A stretch of 64,000 nucleotides of DNA from Candidatus Sulfotelmatobacter sp. (GTDB lineage Bacteria > Vulcanimicrobiota > Vulcanimicrobiia > Vulcanimicrobiales > Vulcanimicrobiaceae), in NCBI GenBank assembly GCA_035504415.1, contig DATJRY010000021.1, positions 372,001 to 436,000 on the forward strand. Direction: 5' to 3'. This document shows, piece by piece, positions 1 through 8,913 of this stretch. Position 1 is the stretch's first letter, and each line of letters opens with the position of its first letter. The position numbers were made by a program, and so were the translations under genes. The notes beneath the pieces were generated by a model, which was not told the DNA's origin, did not search any database, and worked only from the letters and a program-made list of their open reading frames with translations.

Positions 1-39
1 GACGAAGGCCGCAGCCAGGAATCGAATGCTGTTCTTCAT
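1..39 (-). CDS. 5' end of a secreted or membrane protein gene (partial)
   Basis: Only the first 13 codons are inside the window; the gene runs off the left edge. The start is an ATG read on the minus strand at 39, preceded by a good GGAGA ribosome binding site. The visible peptide (MKNSIRFLAAAFV) has a lysine followed by a hydrophobic run, as at the beginning of a Sec signal peptide. Function cannot be judged from this fragment. Confidence 0.55.
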   Translation of the reverse strand, partial: MKNSIRFLAAAFV

Positions 40-247
40 GGTGCTTTCTCCCGAAAAAGAATGTGTTCGTCGAGCCGCACATGAGGAAAGAACAGCGCGC
101 AAGGTCGTGATAAATGCACACCCGATACGTTCCACACCCGTGTTTCCCGACGACACGCGATCCGTTGATCGATGACTGCTCGCCGCGTGGCGAGCAGATG
201 GATGTCGGTGTCCTTTTCTACACCGGCAAAGCGAGCGGTGTCAAGCG
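40..247. other. Intergenic region between divergent genes with a perfect hairpin
   Basis: No gene is seen in this 208-base gap. It should hold the divergent promoters of the partial minus gene and the glycosidase. At 176-197 lies a perfect 9-bp stem (CTGCTCGCC / GGCGAGCAG) closed by a GCGT tetraloop. It is not followed by a T run, so it is not a typical intrinsic terminator; it sits about 50 bases before the glycosidase start and may be a leader structure. Confidence 0.5.
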
Positions 248-1435
248 ATGAGGTTTTCGCTCGGGATCAACTACTGGCCGCGGCGCAGCGCGATGGCGAT
301 GTGGCGGCGTTTCGACGCGGGCGAGATCCGCGAGGACCTGGCGCGCATCGCCGAGCTGGGGCTCGACTCGGTCCGGTTCTTCCTGCGCTGGGCCGACTTC
401 CAGCCCGAGCCGCGGACGCTCGACCGGACGATGCTCACGCGGCTGGAGACGTTCGCCGACCTGGTCGCGCAAGCGGGACTCCAAGCGATGCCGACGCTGT
501 CCTGCGGCCACATGAGCGGCGTCAACTGGCTGCCGTCGTGGTCGCTCGACCCGGCCACGACCACCGCCCGCTTTCGCACGATCACCGAACGGGGCGAGTC
601 GCCGAACGGGATCGGCGACTTCTACCTGCCCGGTCCATTGCTCGAAGCGCAGGTGCGTTTCGCGCGCGCGGTCGGCGAGCGTCTGCGCGCGCATCCGGCC
701 GTGACGGCGTGGGACCTGGGCAACGAGTTCAGCAACCTGCGCGAGCCGACGTCGGCCGACGCCGCGGCAACGTGGAGCCGCGTGCTCGTCGACGCGCTCG
801 AGGCGACGTCGGGCATTCCGTCCACCGCCGGGACGCACGGCGAGGACCTGACCCTCGACCGCGCCCTGCGCCTCTCCTCGCTGTGCTCGTCGTATCCGTA
901 CGCCACGATGCACGGGTACAGCGTCTACAGCGCGTTCGCGCGCGATCGCCTCGATCCCGAGGTGGTGCCGTTCTTGGCGGCGCTCGCCTCGAACTTCAGC
1001 GGCAAGCCCGTGCTCTTCACCGAGTTCGGCAACCCCGCGTGTCAAGCCGGCACGACGCTGCCGCTCGCGTGCCTCGACGAAGACGAGATGGCGACGTACT
1101 GCACGCGCGTGCTCGACCGGCTGCACGCCGACGGCTACCTGGGCGGCTGGTGGTGGTGCTGGGCCGACTACGCCGACGCGCTGCGCGACGAGCCGCCGTT
1201 CGATCGCGCGCCGCACGAGCGCGCCTTCGGGATCATCCGCAGCGACGGCAGCACGAAGCCGGTCGCCGACGCGCTCGCCGCGTTCGCGCGCGAGCGCCGC
1301 AGCGTCGCACCGCCGGTCGCCGACCGCCCCGTCCTCGACGAGCGAACCTACTACGCCGCGCTGCCGCAGGCGACCGGCGAGGCATATCGGGTGTACCTCA
1401 CGCGCGTCGAGGAACGGCGCGGTGCGATGCGGTAA
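248..1435 (+). CDS. GH5-like (clan GH-A) glycoside hydrolase, cytoplasmic
   Basis: A 395-residue TIM-barrel glycosidase of the cellulase/mannanase (GH5-like) type. The two expected catalytic glutamates are visible: the acid/base in AWDLGNE (E160) at the end of strand 4 and the nucleophile in LFTEFGN (E259) at the end of strand 7, with MHGYS (H222) before it. No signal peptide is present, so it probably acts on imported or internal oligosaccharides or glycosides. It begins a plus-strand series with an aldolase, an SDR and an alcohol dehydrogenase, which suggests sugar or sugar-acid catabolism. The substrate cannot be assigned from sequence alone. The start ATG lacks a strong ribosome binding site. 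Confidence 0.75.
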   Translation: MRFSLGINYWPRRSAMAMWRRFDAGEIREDLARIAELGLDSVRFFLRWADFQPEPRTLDRTMLTRLETFADLVAQAGLQAMPTLSCGHMSGVNWLPSWSLDPATTTARFRTITERGESPNGIGDFYLPGPLLEAQVRFARAVGERLRAHPAVTAWDLGNEFSNLREPTSADAAATWSRVLVDALEATSGIPSTAGTHGEDLTLDRALRLSSLCSSYPYATMHGYSVYSAFARDRLDPEVVPFLAALASNFSGKPVLFTEFGNPACQAGTTLPLACLDEDEMATYCTRVLDRLHADGYLGGWWWCWADYADALRDEPPFDRAPHERAFGIIRSDGSTKPVADALAAFARERRSVAPPVADRPVLDERTYYAALPQATGEAYRVYLTRVEERRGAMR

Positions 1436-1444
1436 GCCGAAGCG

Positions 1445-2224
1445 GTGCGCGAGAATACCCTCAAACGCCGGCTCGACGCCGGCGAGACCGTCCACGGCGC
1501 GTGGCTGATGCTGGCCGAGCCGCTGGCGGCCGAAGCGATGGCCAGCGCGGGCTTCGATTGGCTCTTGATCGACATGGAACACGGGCCGATTCCCTTGCAG
1601 GTCGCGGCGACGATGGTGACCGCGCTGCGCGCGGCCGGCGTGACGCCGTTCGTGCGGCCGGCCTGGAACGAACCGGCGCAGATCCAGCGCGTGCTCGACC
1701 TGGGCTGTTCGGGGATCGTCGTCCCGGTCGTCAACACCGCCGACGACGCGCGGCGGGTCGTGCGCGACGCCCGCTTCCCGCCCCTGGGCGAGCGCAGCCG
1801 CGGCGCGGTGCGCGCCAACCTCGCCTTCGGCACCGACGGCAACACCTACAGCGAACGGGCCAACGACGAAGTGCTGGTCTACGTGCAGATCGAGACGGAG
1901 GAAGCCGTCGAGAACTGTGCGGCGATCGCCGCCGTCCCGGGCGTCGACGGCGTGTTCCTGGGCCCGAACGACCTCGCCGCGTCGGGCGGCAAGCGCTGGC
2001 CGGACGTCTGGAAGCGCGACGAGGTCTACATGAAGAAGATCGCGCACGTCGCGCAGGTCGCGCGCGCGGCCGGCAAGCACGCCGGCATCCTCGCGCGTGA
2101 CGGCGCGATGGCCGGCGAGATGGCCGCCGCCGGCTACGATTTCGTCGGCGTCTCGAGCGACATCAACTACCTGATGGGGACCGCGAAGCGCGAGCTCGAG
2201 GCGGCGCGGCGCGGAACGGGATGA
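1445..2224 (+). CDS. HpcH/HpaI family aldolase (2-keto-3-deoxy sugar acid or 4-hydroxy-2-oxoacid type)
   Basis: A 259-residue class II pyruvate aldolase, the size of E. coli HpaI or RhmA. Family signatures are clear: IDMEHGP (D43-E45-H46), FVRPAW (R71), metal ligands E150 in QIETEEA and D176 in FLGPNDL. Such enzymes split 2-keto-3-deoxy acids into pyruvate and an aldehyde using a divalent metal. The start is a GTG nine bases after the glycosidase stop, and the stop overlaps the next gene's ATG (ATGA at 2221-2224), so translation is likely coupled. With the neighbouring SDR and alcohol dehydrogenase it may form a sugar-acid route; the exact substrate is unknown. Confidence 0.8.
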   Translation: MRENTLKRRLDAGETVHGAWLMLAEPLAAEAMASAGFDWLLIDMEHGPIPLQVAATMVTALRAAGVTPFVRPAWNEPAQIQRVLDLGCSGIVVPVVNTADDARRVVRDARFPPLGERSRGAVRANLAFGTDGNTYSERANDEVLVYVQIETEEAVENCAAIAAVPGVDGVFLGPNDLAASGGKRWPDVWKRDEVYMKKIAHVAQVARAAGKHAGILARDGAMAGEMAAAGYDFVGVSSDINYLMGTAKRELEAARRGTG

Positions 2225-3321
2225 ACGTCGCGCTGATCACCGGCGCTTCGTCGGGGATCGGCAACGCGCTGGTGCTGCTGGCCGCGCGCGCCGGCTATCA
2301 GGTCGTCGCGATCGGACGCAACCAGATCGCGCTCACCACGCTCGCCAACCGCGTGCGCGCCGAAGGCGGCGAGATCGAGGTCGGCGCGTTCGACCTGGCC
2401 GACCCGCACAGCGCGGCGGCCGTCGTCGCGCTGGCGCACCGCGCCTTCGGTCCGATCGAGCTGCTGGTCGCGAACGCCGGCGCGGCGGCGGTTGGCGAGC
2501 TGTCGGCGCAGAGCGACGCGGCGCTGCAAGGACAGTTCGGCCTGCACGTGATCGGGCCGGTCGCGCTGGTGCGCGAAGCGCTGCCCGACCTGCAGGCGCG
2601 CGGCGGCCACGTCTTCCTGGTCGGCAGCGGCGTCGCACGCGTGCCGATCGGCGGCATGGGCGCGTACCCGCCCTCGAAGGCGGCGCTGCGGTCGGCCGCG
2701 ACGATCGTGCGCCGCGAGCTGCGGCCGCGCGGCGTCGCGGTGACCTACGTCGATCCCGGCGCGGTCGACACAGCGTTCATGACCCGCGCCGGGATGCCGG
2801 GCGCGCCGCCGCGGATGCTCGTCGCGCCCGAGACCGTCGCGCGCAAGATGCTGCTCGCCGTCCGCACTCGCCCCCGCGAGCTGAACGTCGCCCCGTGGCA
2901 GACCATGGCCGTCGCGCTGGCCGCGAGCTTCCCGCGCCTGACGGACCTGCTGCTCGAACGAATGCCGGCGCTGACCGGCACGCAGGCGGCGACGACGCCG
3001 ACCGTCGCGGCGAGCACGTCGGAAGCGTTGCCGCAACCGACTCCGCCCGCGCCGGAAGAGCAGCCGGCGGAGCCGTTCGACGCCGCGCTCGATCCGGTCC
3101 GCCGGCGCATGGAACGCGTGCGGATGGGCGAGCCGTTCGTGCGCGGGCTGCTGCGCGCCGACGCGGTGCTCGATCCGCACGAGGTCGCGCTGGCGTGGGC
3201 GGGGATGCCGAACAAGAACGAGCGCGCGGCGACGGTCGAGGTGCTCGAAGCGCTGGCCGACGCCGGATTTTTGGCGCGCGAAGGCGAGCACTACCGCGTG
3301 CTGCGCGCGGCACCCGACTGA
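2221..3321 (+). CDS. SDR oxidoreductase with an extra C-terminal domain
   Basis: Residues 1-245 are a classical short-chain dehydrogenase: TGASSGIG cofactor loop (7-14), NAG (85-87), catalytic S136 and Y149xxxK153. It should reduce or oxidise a carbonyl/alcohol with NAD(P). The protein is 366 residues, about 110 longer than usual. After a proline/threonine/alanine-rich linker (about 255-285) a compact tail of about 75 residues follows. The segment ending EVLEALADAGFLAREGEHYRV looks like the helix-plus-wing end of a winged-helix domain; that reading is inference. The gene overlaps both neighbours (ATGA before, TGATG after), placing it inside the aldolase/alcohol dehydrogenase operon. Confidence 0.8.
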   Translation: MNVALITGASSGIGNALVLLAARAGYQVVAIGRNQIALTTLANRVRAEGGEIEVGAFDLADPHSAAAVVALAHRAFGPIELLVANAGAAAVGELSAQSDAALQGQFGLHVIGPVALVREALPDLQARGGHVFLVGSGVARVPIGGMGAYPPSKAALRSAATIVRRELRPRGVAVTYVDPGAVDTAFMTRAGMPGAPPRMLVAPETVARKMLLAVRTRPRELNVAPWQTMAVALAASFPRLTDLLLERMPALTGTQAATTPTVAASTSEALPQPTPPAPEEQPAEPFDAALDPVRRRMERVRMGEPFVRGLLRADAVLDPHEVALAWAGMPNKNERAATVEVLEALADAGFLAREGEHYRVLRAAPD

Positions 3322-4322
3322 TGGCGCTGCCGCCGCGCATGCGCGCGATCGTGCACGACGCCGGCGCGCGCGGCGCCGTACGCCTCGAAGAGCGACCGCT
3401 GCCGGTCCCCGGCCCCGGCCAGGTGTTGCTGCGCGTGCGCGCGTGCGGCGTCTGCCGCACCGATTTGCACATCATCGACGGCGAGCTGCCGCCGCACCGC
3501 GACCCGATCGTGCCGGGCCATCAGCTCGTCGGCGAGGTCGTGGACGGCGCCACCGCGGAGCGACCGCTCGGGATGCGGGTCGGCGTCTCGTGGATCGCCT
3601 CGACCGACGGCACCTGTCCGTTCTGCCTGCGCGACGAAGAGAACCTGTGCGACACGCTGCGCTTCACCGGCTACGACGTCGACGGCGGCTATGCCGAGTA
3701 CGCGGTCGCGCGCGCGGACTTCACCTATCCGCTCGACCCGGCGCTCGACGACGTCGTCGCCGCGCCGCTGCTGTGCGCGGGGATCATCGGCTTCCGCGCG
3801 CTGCGCGTCGCCGAGGTGCTGCGCGGCGAGCGCGTCGGGCTGTTCGGGTTCGGCGCCTCGGCGCATCTGATGGTGCCGATCCTGCAGGCGTGGGGCTGCG
3901 CGGTCTACGTCGCCACGCGCGGCGAGGAGCATCGCGTCTTCGCGCGCTCGCTGGGTGCGGCGTGGGTCGGCGACGCGACCGACGTCCCGCCGGTCGCGCT
4001 CGACCGGGCGGTGACCTTCGCGCCGGCCGGCGCCGTCGTGCTGGCGGCGCTGCGCTCGCTGCGCAAGGGCGGCGTCGTCGCGATCAACGCGATCCACCTC
4101 GACCAGATGCCGGCCTTCGACTACGATTCGCTGCTGTGGGGCGAACGGCAGCTGCGCTCGGTCGCAAACATGACGCGCGAGGACGCGACGACGTTCTTGG
4201 AGATCGCGACCGCGGTCGGCGTACGCCCGCACGCGACGGCGTTCCCGCTCGAGCGCGCGGCCGACGCGATCGCCGCGATCCGCTCCGACGCCGTCGACGG
4301 TGCCGCGGTGGTCGTCCCCTGA
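3321..4322 (+). CDS. Zinc-dependent alcohol dehydrogenase (AdhA-like)
   Basis: A 333-residue medium-chain dehydrogenase. Catalytic zinc ligands are visible in CGVCRTDLH (C45), PGHQLVGE (H67) and APLLCAG, and the NAD-binding loop in GLFGFGASAH. The structural zinc loop is unusual: where four cysteines are expected, it reads D96-x2-C99-x2-C102-x7-C110, so the first ligand is aspartate. The ATG overlaps the SDR stop (TGATG at 3319-3323). The family oxidises or reduces simple alcohols and aldehydes with NAD(P); here it may act on the aldehyde released by the upstream aldolase, which is inference from context. Confidence 0.85.
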   Translation: MALPPRMRAIVHDAGARGAVRLEERPLPVPGPGQVLLRVRACGVCRTDLHIIDGELPPHRDPIVPGHQLVGEVVDGATAERPLGMRVGVSWIASTDGTCPFCLRDEENLCDTLRFTGYDVDGGYAEYAVARADFTYPLDPALDDVVAAPLLCAGIIGFRALRVAEVLRGERVGLFGFGASAHLMVPILQAWGCAVYVATRGEEHRVFARSLGAAWVGDATDVPPVALDRAVTFAPAGAVVLAALRSLRKGGVVAINAIHLDQMPAFDYDSLLWGERQLRSVANMTREDATTFLEIATAVGVRPHATAFPLERAADAIAAIRSDAVDGAAVVVP

Positions 4323-4326
4323 GGCG

Positions 4327-5547
4327 ATGCGCGAAGAGATCGGTGCGGCGGCCAACGCCGCGCTGGTACGCAACCTCGTCGACCGCGGCACGATTCGCAG
4401 CCAACGCATCGCCGCCGCCTTCCGGCGCGTCCCCCGCCATCACTTTCTCCCCGACCTTCCGCTCGAGACGGTCTACACCGATCAGGCGATCGCGCTGCGG
4501 CACGAAGGCGGCATCGCGATCAGCTCGTCCTCGCAGCCGGCCATGATGGCCGAGATGCTCGAGCTGCTGCAACCGAAGCCCGGCGAGCGGGTGCTGGAGA
4601 TCGGCACCGGCAGCGGCTACAACGCGGCGCTGCTGGCCGCCTTGGTCGCGCCGGACGGCACCGTCGTCAGCATCGACCTCGAGGGCGATCTGGTGGCCGC
4701 CGCGCGCGAACGGCTGCGGGCGCTGGGCGCGGCAAGCGTGTGCGTCATCGCGGGCGACGGGGCGCTGGGGGATCTCGACGATGCGCCGTTCGACGCGATC
4801 GAGGCGACGGTCGGCGTGGCTGATCTCCCGGCCGCGTGGAGCGGCCAGCTGCGCGAAGGCGGCCGGCTCGTCGCCCCGTTCGCGATTCGCTCGCTGCAAA
4901 AGATCGTCGCGTTCGAGCGGGTCGGCGATCGGCTCGAGAGCCGCGCCACGCTCGACGGCGCGTTCATGACGCTGCGCGGTCCGTCCGCCTGGGCCGAGAC
5001 CGGCGCGATCGCGCTCGACGACCCGAACGTGATCGTGCGCGTGAGCGATCGCAGCACCGTCGACGTGCGGGCCATCGCGCGCGCGTTCGCGTCGGCGTTC
5101 GTCGACGTCGCGCCGGCGCGTCCGCTGGTGGCCGAGACGCTGTGGGACGGCTTCGCGCTGTGGCTGGCGCTGCACGAGGAACGCTTCGCGCGGTTGACCG
5201 CGCTCGACGAGGCGAGCGCGACGCGCGTTCCCAACACGATCCCCGACGCCGACGCACCGAGCGGACGCGCCTCGACGCTGGGCGTCGCGCTCGGGCGCGA
5301 GCTGGCCGTCTTCGCGAACGTGAGCGGCGCGGTGGTCGTGCGCCGCTACGGCCCCGACGACGGCGCGACCGCGCGGCTACAGGCGCAGCTGATCGCGTGG
5401 GACGACGCCGGACGTCCGGGCAACGCCGAGCTGCAGGTCATGGTCATCCCGCGCGACCGCGGCGCCGCGCGGCCGACGCTCGCGCGCGATCCGCGCGCAC
5501 GCATCGTCGAGCAGCCCTCGTCGACCGTGTTGGTCAGTTGGCGCTGA
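4327..5547 (+). CDS. pcm: Protein-L-isoaspartate O-methyltransferase-like protein with C-terminal extension
   Basis: The N-terminal half (about residues 1-210) is a PIMT-type SAM methyltransferase: RVPRHHFLP, the AISSSSQPAMMAEML substrate loop, and SAM motif VLEIGTGSGYNA. The family repairs isoaspartate in aged proteins. At 406 residues it is nearly twice the usual 210; the extra C-terminal 190 residues have no motif I recognise, though long versions are common in high-GC bacteria. The ATG at 4327 is preferred over an in-frame GTG at 4300 because it lies just after the dehydrogenase stop. It closes the plus-strand series that began at 248. Confidence 0.8.
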   Translation: MREEIGAAANAALVRNLVDRGTIRSQRIAAAFRRVPRHHFLPDLPLETVYTDQAIALRHEGGIAISSSSQPAMMAEMLELLQPKPGERVLEIGTGSGYNAALLAALVAPDGTVVSIDLEGDLVAAARERLRALGAASVCVIAGDGALGDLDDAPFDAIEATVGVADLPAAWSGQLREGGRLVAPFAIRSLQKIVAFERVGDRLESRATLDGAFMTLRGPSAWAETGAIALDDPNVIVRVSDRSTVDVRAIARAFASAFVDVAPARPLVAETLWDGFALWLALHEERFARLTALDEASATRVPNTIPDADAPSGRASTLGVALGRELAVFANVSGAVVVRRYGPDDGATARLQAQLIAWDDAGRPGNAELQVMVIPRDRGAARPTLARDPRARIVEQPSSTVLVSWR

Positions 5548-5550
5548 GCG

Positions 5551-6336
5551 CTACCAGTACGCGACGTCGCGCTGCTGGGTGTCTTTGTACTTGCCGAACG
5601 TCGCGGGGTCGTCGTGGAACTCGCGGATGAGATCGTCGATGCGTTGCTGGTCGAGCGGATGATTGCGCAGCCAGGACGCTTCGCCCTTGCCGTACGTCGC
5701 GGTCATGATTTGGAAGAACCACACCATGCCCCACGGATTGAACTGGTTGGTCGCGGCCAGGATGCGCGCGCCCTCCTCGTCGGCCTGGGACTCGATGTGC
5801 CGCGATTGGGCGGCGTCCGAGCCGGCGACGGCGTACTGCGACCCGTAGTCGACGGCGGCGCCGCCCAGCGGCCCGAGCAAGACGTTCGCCAGGATCGAGC
5901 CGAGCGTCGCGACCGTGCTCTTCGCCTGCAGCGCCGCCATCCGTTTGGCGACGTGGTGGAGCACCATGTGACCGGCCTCGTGCGCCAGCACCCCGGCCAG
6001 CTCGTCCTTGTTCCTGGCCAGCCGGAGCAGCGGCTCGTTCACGTAGATGTTCCCGCCGGGGACCGAGAAGGCGTTGGCCGAATCGCCGCGCACGATGTAG
6101 TAGCGAATCGGATACGGGTACCGCGAGCGGACCGTCTCGGCGATGACCGAGCCGACCTCGTTCAGGTGCTCGTAGAACGACGAGTCGAACAGCAGGTCGC
6201 CGTCATCGCGCAGTTGCGCGAAGGTCTCGCGCCCGACTTCCGCCTCGTCGAGCGCAGCGAGCGCGGGCAGGACGTGCGCGAGCTGCGTGACGCCGACGGT
6301 CGCGATCAGGCTTCGGATGAACGCACTGCGATGCAC
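5551..6336 (-). CDS. M48-family zinc metalloprotease, secreted or periplasmic
   Basis: The zinc site HEAGH is at residues 119-123, with the third ligand likely in ESQADEEGARI, the standard M48 arrangement (BepA/LoiP-like). Such proteases act in envelope protein quality control. The chosen start is the GTG at 6336, with GAGG about eight bases upstream and a following hydrophobic leader. The frame is open further upstream to 6411, but that would overlap the divergent S53 gene. The stop is only four bases from the convergent methyltransferase stop. It is a 261-residue peptidase without TPR repeats, so it matches the short class. Confidence 0.8.
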   Translation of the reverse strand: MHRSAFIRSLIATVGVTQLAHVLPALAALDEAEVGRETFAQLRDDGDLLFDSSFYEHLNEVGSVIAETVRSRYPYPIRYYIVRGDSANAFSVPGGNIYVNEPLLRLARNKDELAGVLAHEAGHMVLHHVAKRMAALQAKSTVATLGSILANVLLGPLGGAAVDYGSQYAVAGSDAAQSRHIESQADEEGARILAATNQFNPWGMVWFFQIMTATYGKGEASWLRNHPLDQQRIDDLIREFHDDPATFGKYKDTQQRDVAYW

Positions 6337-6374
6337 GAGCGAACCTCGCGGAAGGGGCACGGTTGACTCGACTG

Positions 6375-8114
6375 ATGGATCGCCGAATCGCCGGGTGTGC
6401 GGTGCTGGCACTGGCTCTCGTCGCCGGTGCGTGGCGTCCGTCGGGCGCCGCGAGCTCGACCGTCACCGTTCCCCGGGGCGCGTTCTTCGGGATGCACGCA
6501 ACCGGTCCCGCCGACCCCCAAGTGCTCTTGCACCTCGCGATCGAGCTGCAGCCGCGCGGCGATCTCGACGGGCTGGCGGCCAAGATGAGCGATCCCACCG
6601 ACCCGGCGCACCGCCAGACCATCACGGCCCAGGGCCTCAGCGCGCGTTTCGGCCGGCTGCCCGAGACGCGCGCGCTCGGACGGATGCTGCACACCGCCGG
6701 CGCCAGCGACATCTACGTCGCCGAAGACGGGCTGGTCGCGGGCGGCCTATTGCACGTCGACCAAGCCGAGCGCTTCTTCCACGCGCACTGGCTGCGCTAC
6801 ACCGACGGCACGCACGTCGTGCTGGCGCCGGCGGGCCCGCTGACGGTGCCGTTCGCGAACGCGCGCGACGTGCGCGGCGCGGTCGTCGCGACCATCCCGC
6901 GCTTGGCCGACACGCGGCCGTCGTTCACCTATTTCCGCGGCGACTGGTACGAGCCGTCGCGCTTTCGCGACCTGATGCAAGCGGTCCCGAACGGCGGCGT
7001 CAACGAGCGCATCGTGCTGGTCGAAGACGCCTCCGACCGCGTCGACCTCAACGACGCCCACAAGCTGCTGTTCTCCGACGGCGCCCCGGCCGGCGCGTCG
7101 GCGGAGCTGGTCACCGAGCGCAGCTTCGTGTTCAAGTCGGCCTCCGGCGAATGCGGCCGCGACGACCGTGGGCAAGAAGCCGCCATCGACGTCGGCGCGG
7201 CGGTGACGATGGCGCCCGCCGCCGCGGTGCAAGTCGATTACGACGACGCGTGCTCGGGCGGCAACGACGGCACGCTGGCGCTGGCGCGCGCGCTCGACCA
7301 GAGTCCGACCGTCATCGTCTTCCCGTTCGCGGTCGGCCCGGTCGACACGACCATCGCCGATCGCTACGGCCTCACGCCGCTGCCGCAGCTCGAAGCGATC
7401 GTGCGCGGCATCCCGCTCGTCGTGCCGTCGGGCGACGACGGCGCGTACGGCTATCGCGAGCCCGGCATCGAGAAGCCGCGCGTGATCTGGCCGTGCGTCT
7501 CGCCGTACGTGATCTGCGCCGGCGGGACGCAGCTGGGCGATCGCGACGGCGTGATCGACGAGGCGCCGTGGAACGATCTCGACCACGCCGGCGGCGGCGG
7601 GATCTCGAACGAGCCGCGCCCGCGCTGGCAAGACGCGCCGGGCGACTATCTGTTCTCGCCGCAGTACGTCAAGAACCGCGTCGTCCCCGACGTCTCCGCC
7701 GACGCGGCCGGACACTTGCGCGTGTTCTGGCACGGCTACGGGATCGGCGGCGTCGGCGGCACCAGCGAGAGCGCGGCGATCGTCGGCGGGGCGCTGGCCG
7801 CGATCAACAGCCTCGTCCCGCCGCAGAAACGCCTGGCCTCGGTCGGTGACCTGTACGTGCTCGCCAAGACTGCACCGGAGGCGTTCCGCGACGTGCAGCG
7901 CGAGAACGATCGCGGCTGGAAGGACAACACGCTGCGCCCGCGCCGCGTCCCGCTGCCGAAAGACTACGTCGGCCTGGTGCCCACGCCGGCGCCGCTGGTG
8001 CGCGGCTGCAGCGACTTGCAGCCCGACGGCTGCACCGTGACCAAGGGCTTCGACGCCGTTACCGGGATCGGTTCGCTGCTCGAGAAACCCGCCGTCGCTG
8101 CGCTGAAGAGCTGA
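6375..8114 (+). CDS. S53 family serine-carboxyl peptidase (sedolisin/kumamolisin type), secreted
   Basis: The protein has a signal peptide (MDRRIAGCAVLALALVAGAW...), an activation prodomain with the conserved LLHVDQAERFF-like segment, and a catalytic domain. Visible catalytic features are E and D in QEAAID, oxyanion aspartate in PSGDDGAYG, nucleophile S464 in GGTSESA, and the C-terminal calcium site in GFDAVTGIGS. All are intact, so it should be an active endopeptidase; family members work at acid pH. A TTG twelve bases upstream (6363) is an alternative start. The 3' end overlaps the convergent ABC permease by 56 bases. It is divergent from the M48 protease. Confidence 0.88.
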   Translation: MDRRIAGCAVLALALVAGAWRPSGAASSTVTVPRGAFFGMHATGPADPQVLLHLAIELQPRGDLDGLAAKMSDPTDPAHRQTITAQGLSARFGRLPETRALGRMLHTAGASDIYVAEDGLVAGGLLHVDQAERFFHAHWLRYTDGTHVVLAPAGPLTVPFANARDVRGAVVATIPRLADTRPSFTYFRGDWYEPSRFRDLMQAVPNGGVNERIVLVEDASDRVDLNDAHKLLFSDGAPAGASAELVTERSFVFKSASGECGRDDRGQEAAIDVGAAVTMAPAAAVQVDYDDACSGGNDGTLALARALDQSPTVIVFPFAVGPVDTTIADRYGLTPLPQLEAIVRGIPLVVPSGDDGAYGYREPGIEKPRVIWPCVSPYVICAGGTQLGDRDGVIDEAPWNDLDHAGGGGISNEPRPRWQDAPGDYLFSPQYVKNRVVPDVSADAAGHLRVFWHGYGIGGVGGTSESAAIVGGALAAINSLVPPQKRLASVGDLYVLAKTAPEAFRDVQRENDRGWKDNTLRPRRVPLPKDYVGLVPTPAPLVRGCSDLQPDGCTVTKGFDAVTGIGSLLEKPAVAALKS

Positions 8115-8913
8115 TCAGCGCGAGAAAGAAGATCACCGTCGCCAGCAGCACGATCGTCGCGCCGCTGGCGGCGTGGAGCTGGAACGAGGCGTACAGGCCG
8201 CCGACGCACGAGGTGATCCCGAACGCGCACGAGATCAGCATCATCGGGATGAAGCGCCGCGTCAGCTGCGCGGCCGCCGCTGCCGGCGTCACCAGCAGCG
8301 CCGCGACGAGCACGATCCCGACCAGCTCGAGCGACACGATGATGGTCAGCGCCAGGATCACCAGCAGCGCGTCGTCGACGAAACGTTCGCGAATGCCGGC
8401 CGCCTGCGCGACGATGGGGTCGAACGAGGTGTAGAGCAGCGGGCGCCACAGGGCGCCGACGATCACCGCCGTCGCCAGGCCCAGGCCCAGCACCATGGCG
8501 AGATCGTACGGCGAGACGCCCAGGATGTTGCCGAACAGGTAGCTCTCGAGGTCGACCGTCGCGCGGGTCGAGCGCGACATCAGGAAGATGCCGACCGCGA
8601 AGGCGGCGGTGAACAGCACGCCGATCGCCGTGTCGAGCGAGACGCGCGCGCGGCGGTGGACGAACCCGATGCCCAGGGCGGTAATGATCGTCGCCGCCGC
8701 CGCCCCGGCCCAGTAGTTGGCGCCGCGCAGATAGGCGATGACGATGCCGGCGAACGAGGCGTGGGCGAGGCCGTCGCCGATGAACGAAAGCTTGCGCAGC
8801 ACGACGTAGGTCCCCAGCGTCGAGCACAGCGCGCCGACGACCAGCGCCGCGATGAACGCGCGCTGCATGAAGTCGTACTGGAACGGGGCCAGCACCGCGT
8901 TCAGGACGCTCAT
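8059..8913 (-). CDS. Metal ABC transporter permease (ZnuB/MntB/TroC family)
   Basis: A 284-residue integral membrane protein with eight or nine hydrophobic segments and family signatures LRKLSFIGDGLAHASFAG and SLELVGIVLVAALLVTPAAAA. It forms the channel for zinc or manganese import. It is the last gene of a three-gene operon and overlaps the ATPase gene by ATGA (8910-8913). The C-terminal end runs into the convergent S53 gene. Metal choice (Zn or Mn) cannot be told from the permease. Confidence 0.9.
   Translation of the reverse strand: MSVLNAVLAPFQYDFMQRAFIAALVVGALCSTLGTYVVLRKLSFIGDGLAHASFAGIVIAYLRGANYWAGAAAATIITALGIGFVHRRARVSLDTAIGVLFTAAFAVGIFLMSRSTRATVDLESYLFGNILGVSPYDLAMVLGLGLATAVIVGALWRPLLYTSFDPIVAQAAGIRERFVDDALLVILALTIIVSLELVGIVLVAALLVTPAAAAAQLTRRFIPMMLISCAFGITSCVGGLYASFQLHAASGATIVLLATVIFFLALISSSAQRRRVSRAANRSR

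Noticed and set aside
172-2100. Long open frames on both strands (plus 172-2100 and minus 218-2080)
   Set aside because: They are Arg/Ala-rich shadows of the glycosidase and aldolase genes, which have recognisable motifs; long stop-free frames are normal at this GC.
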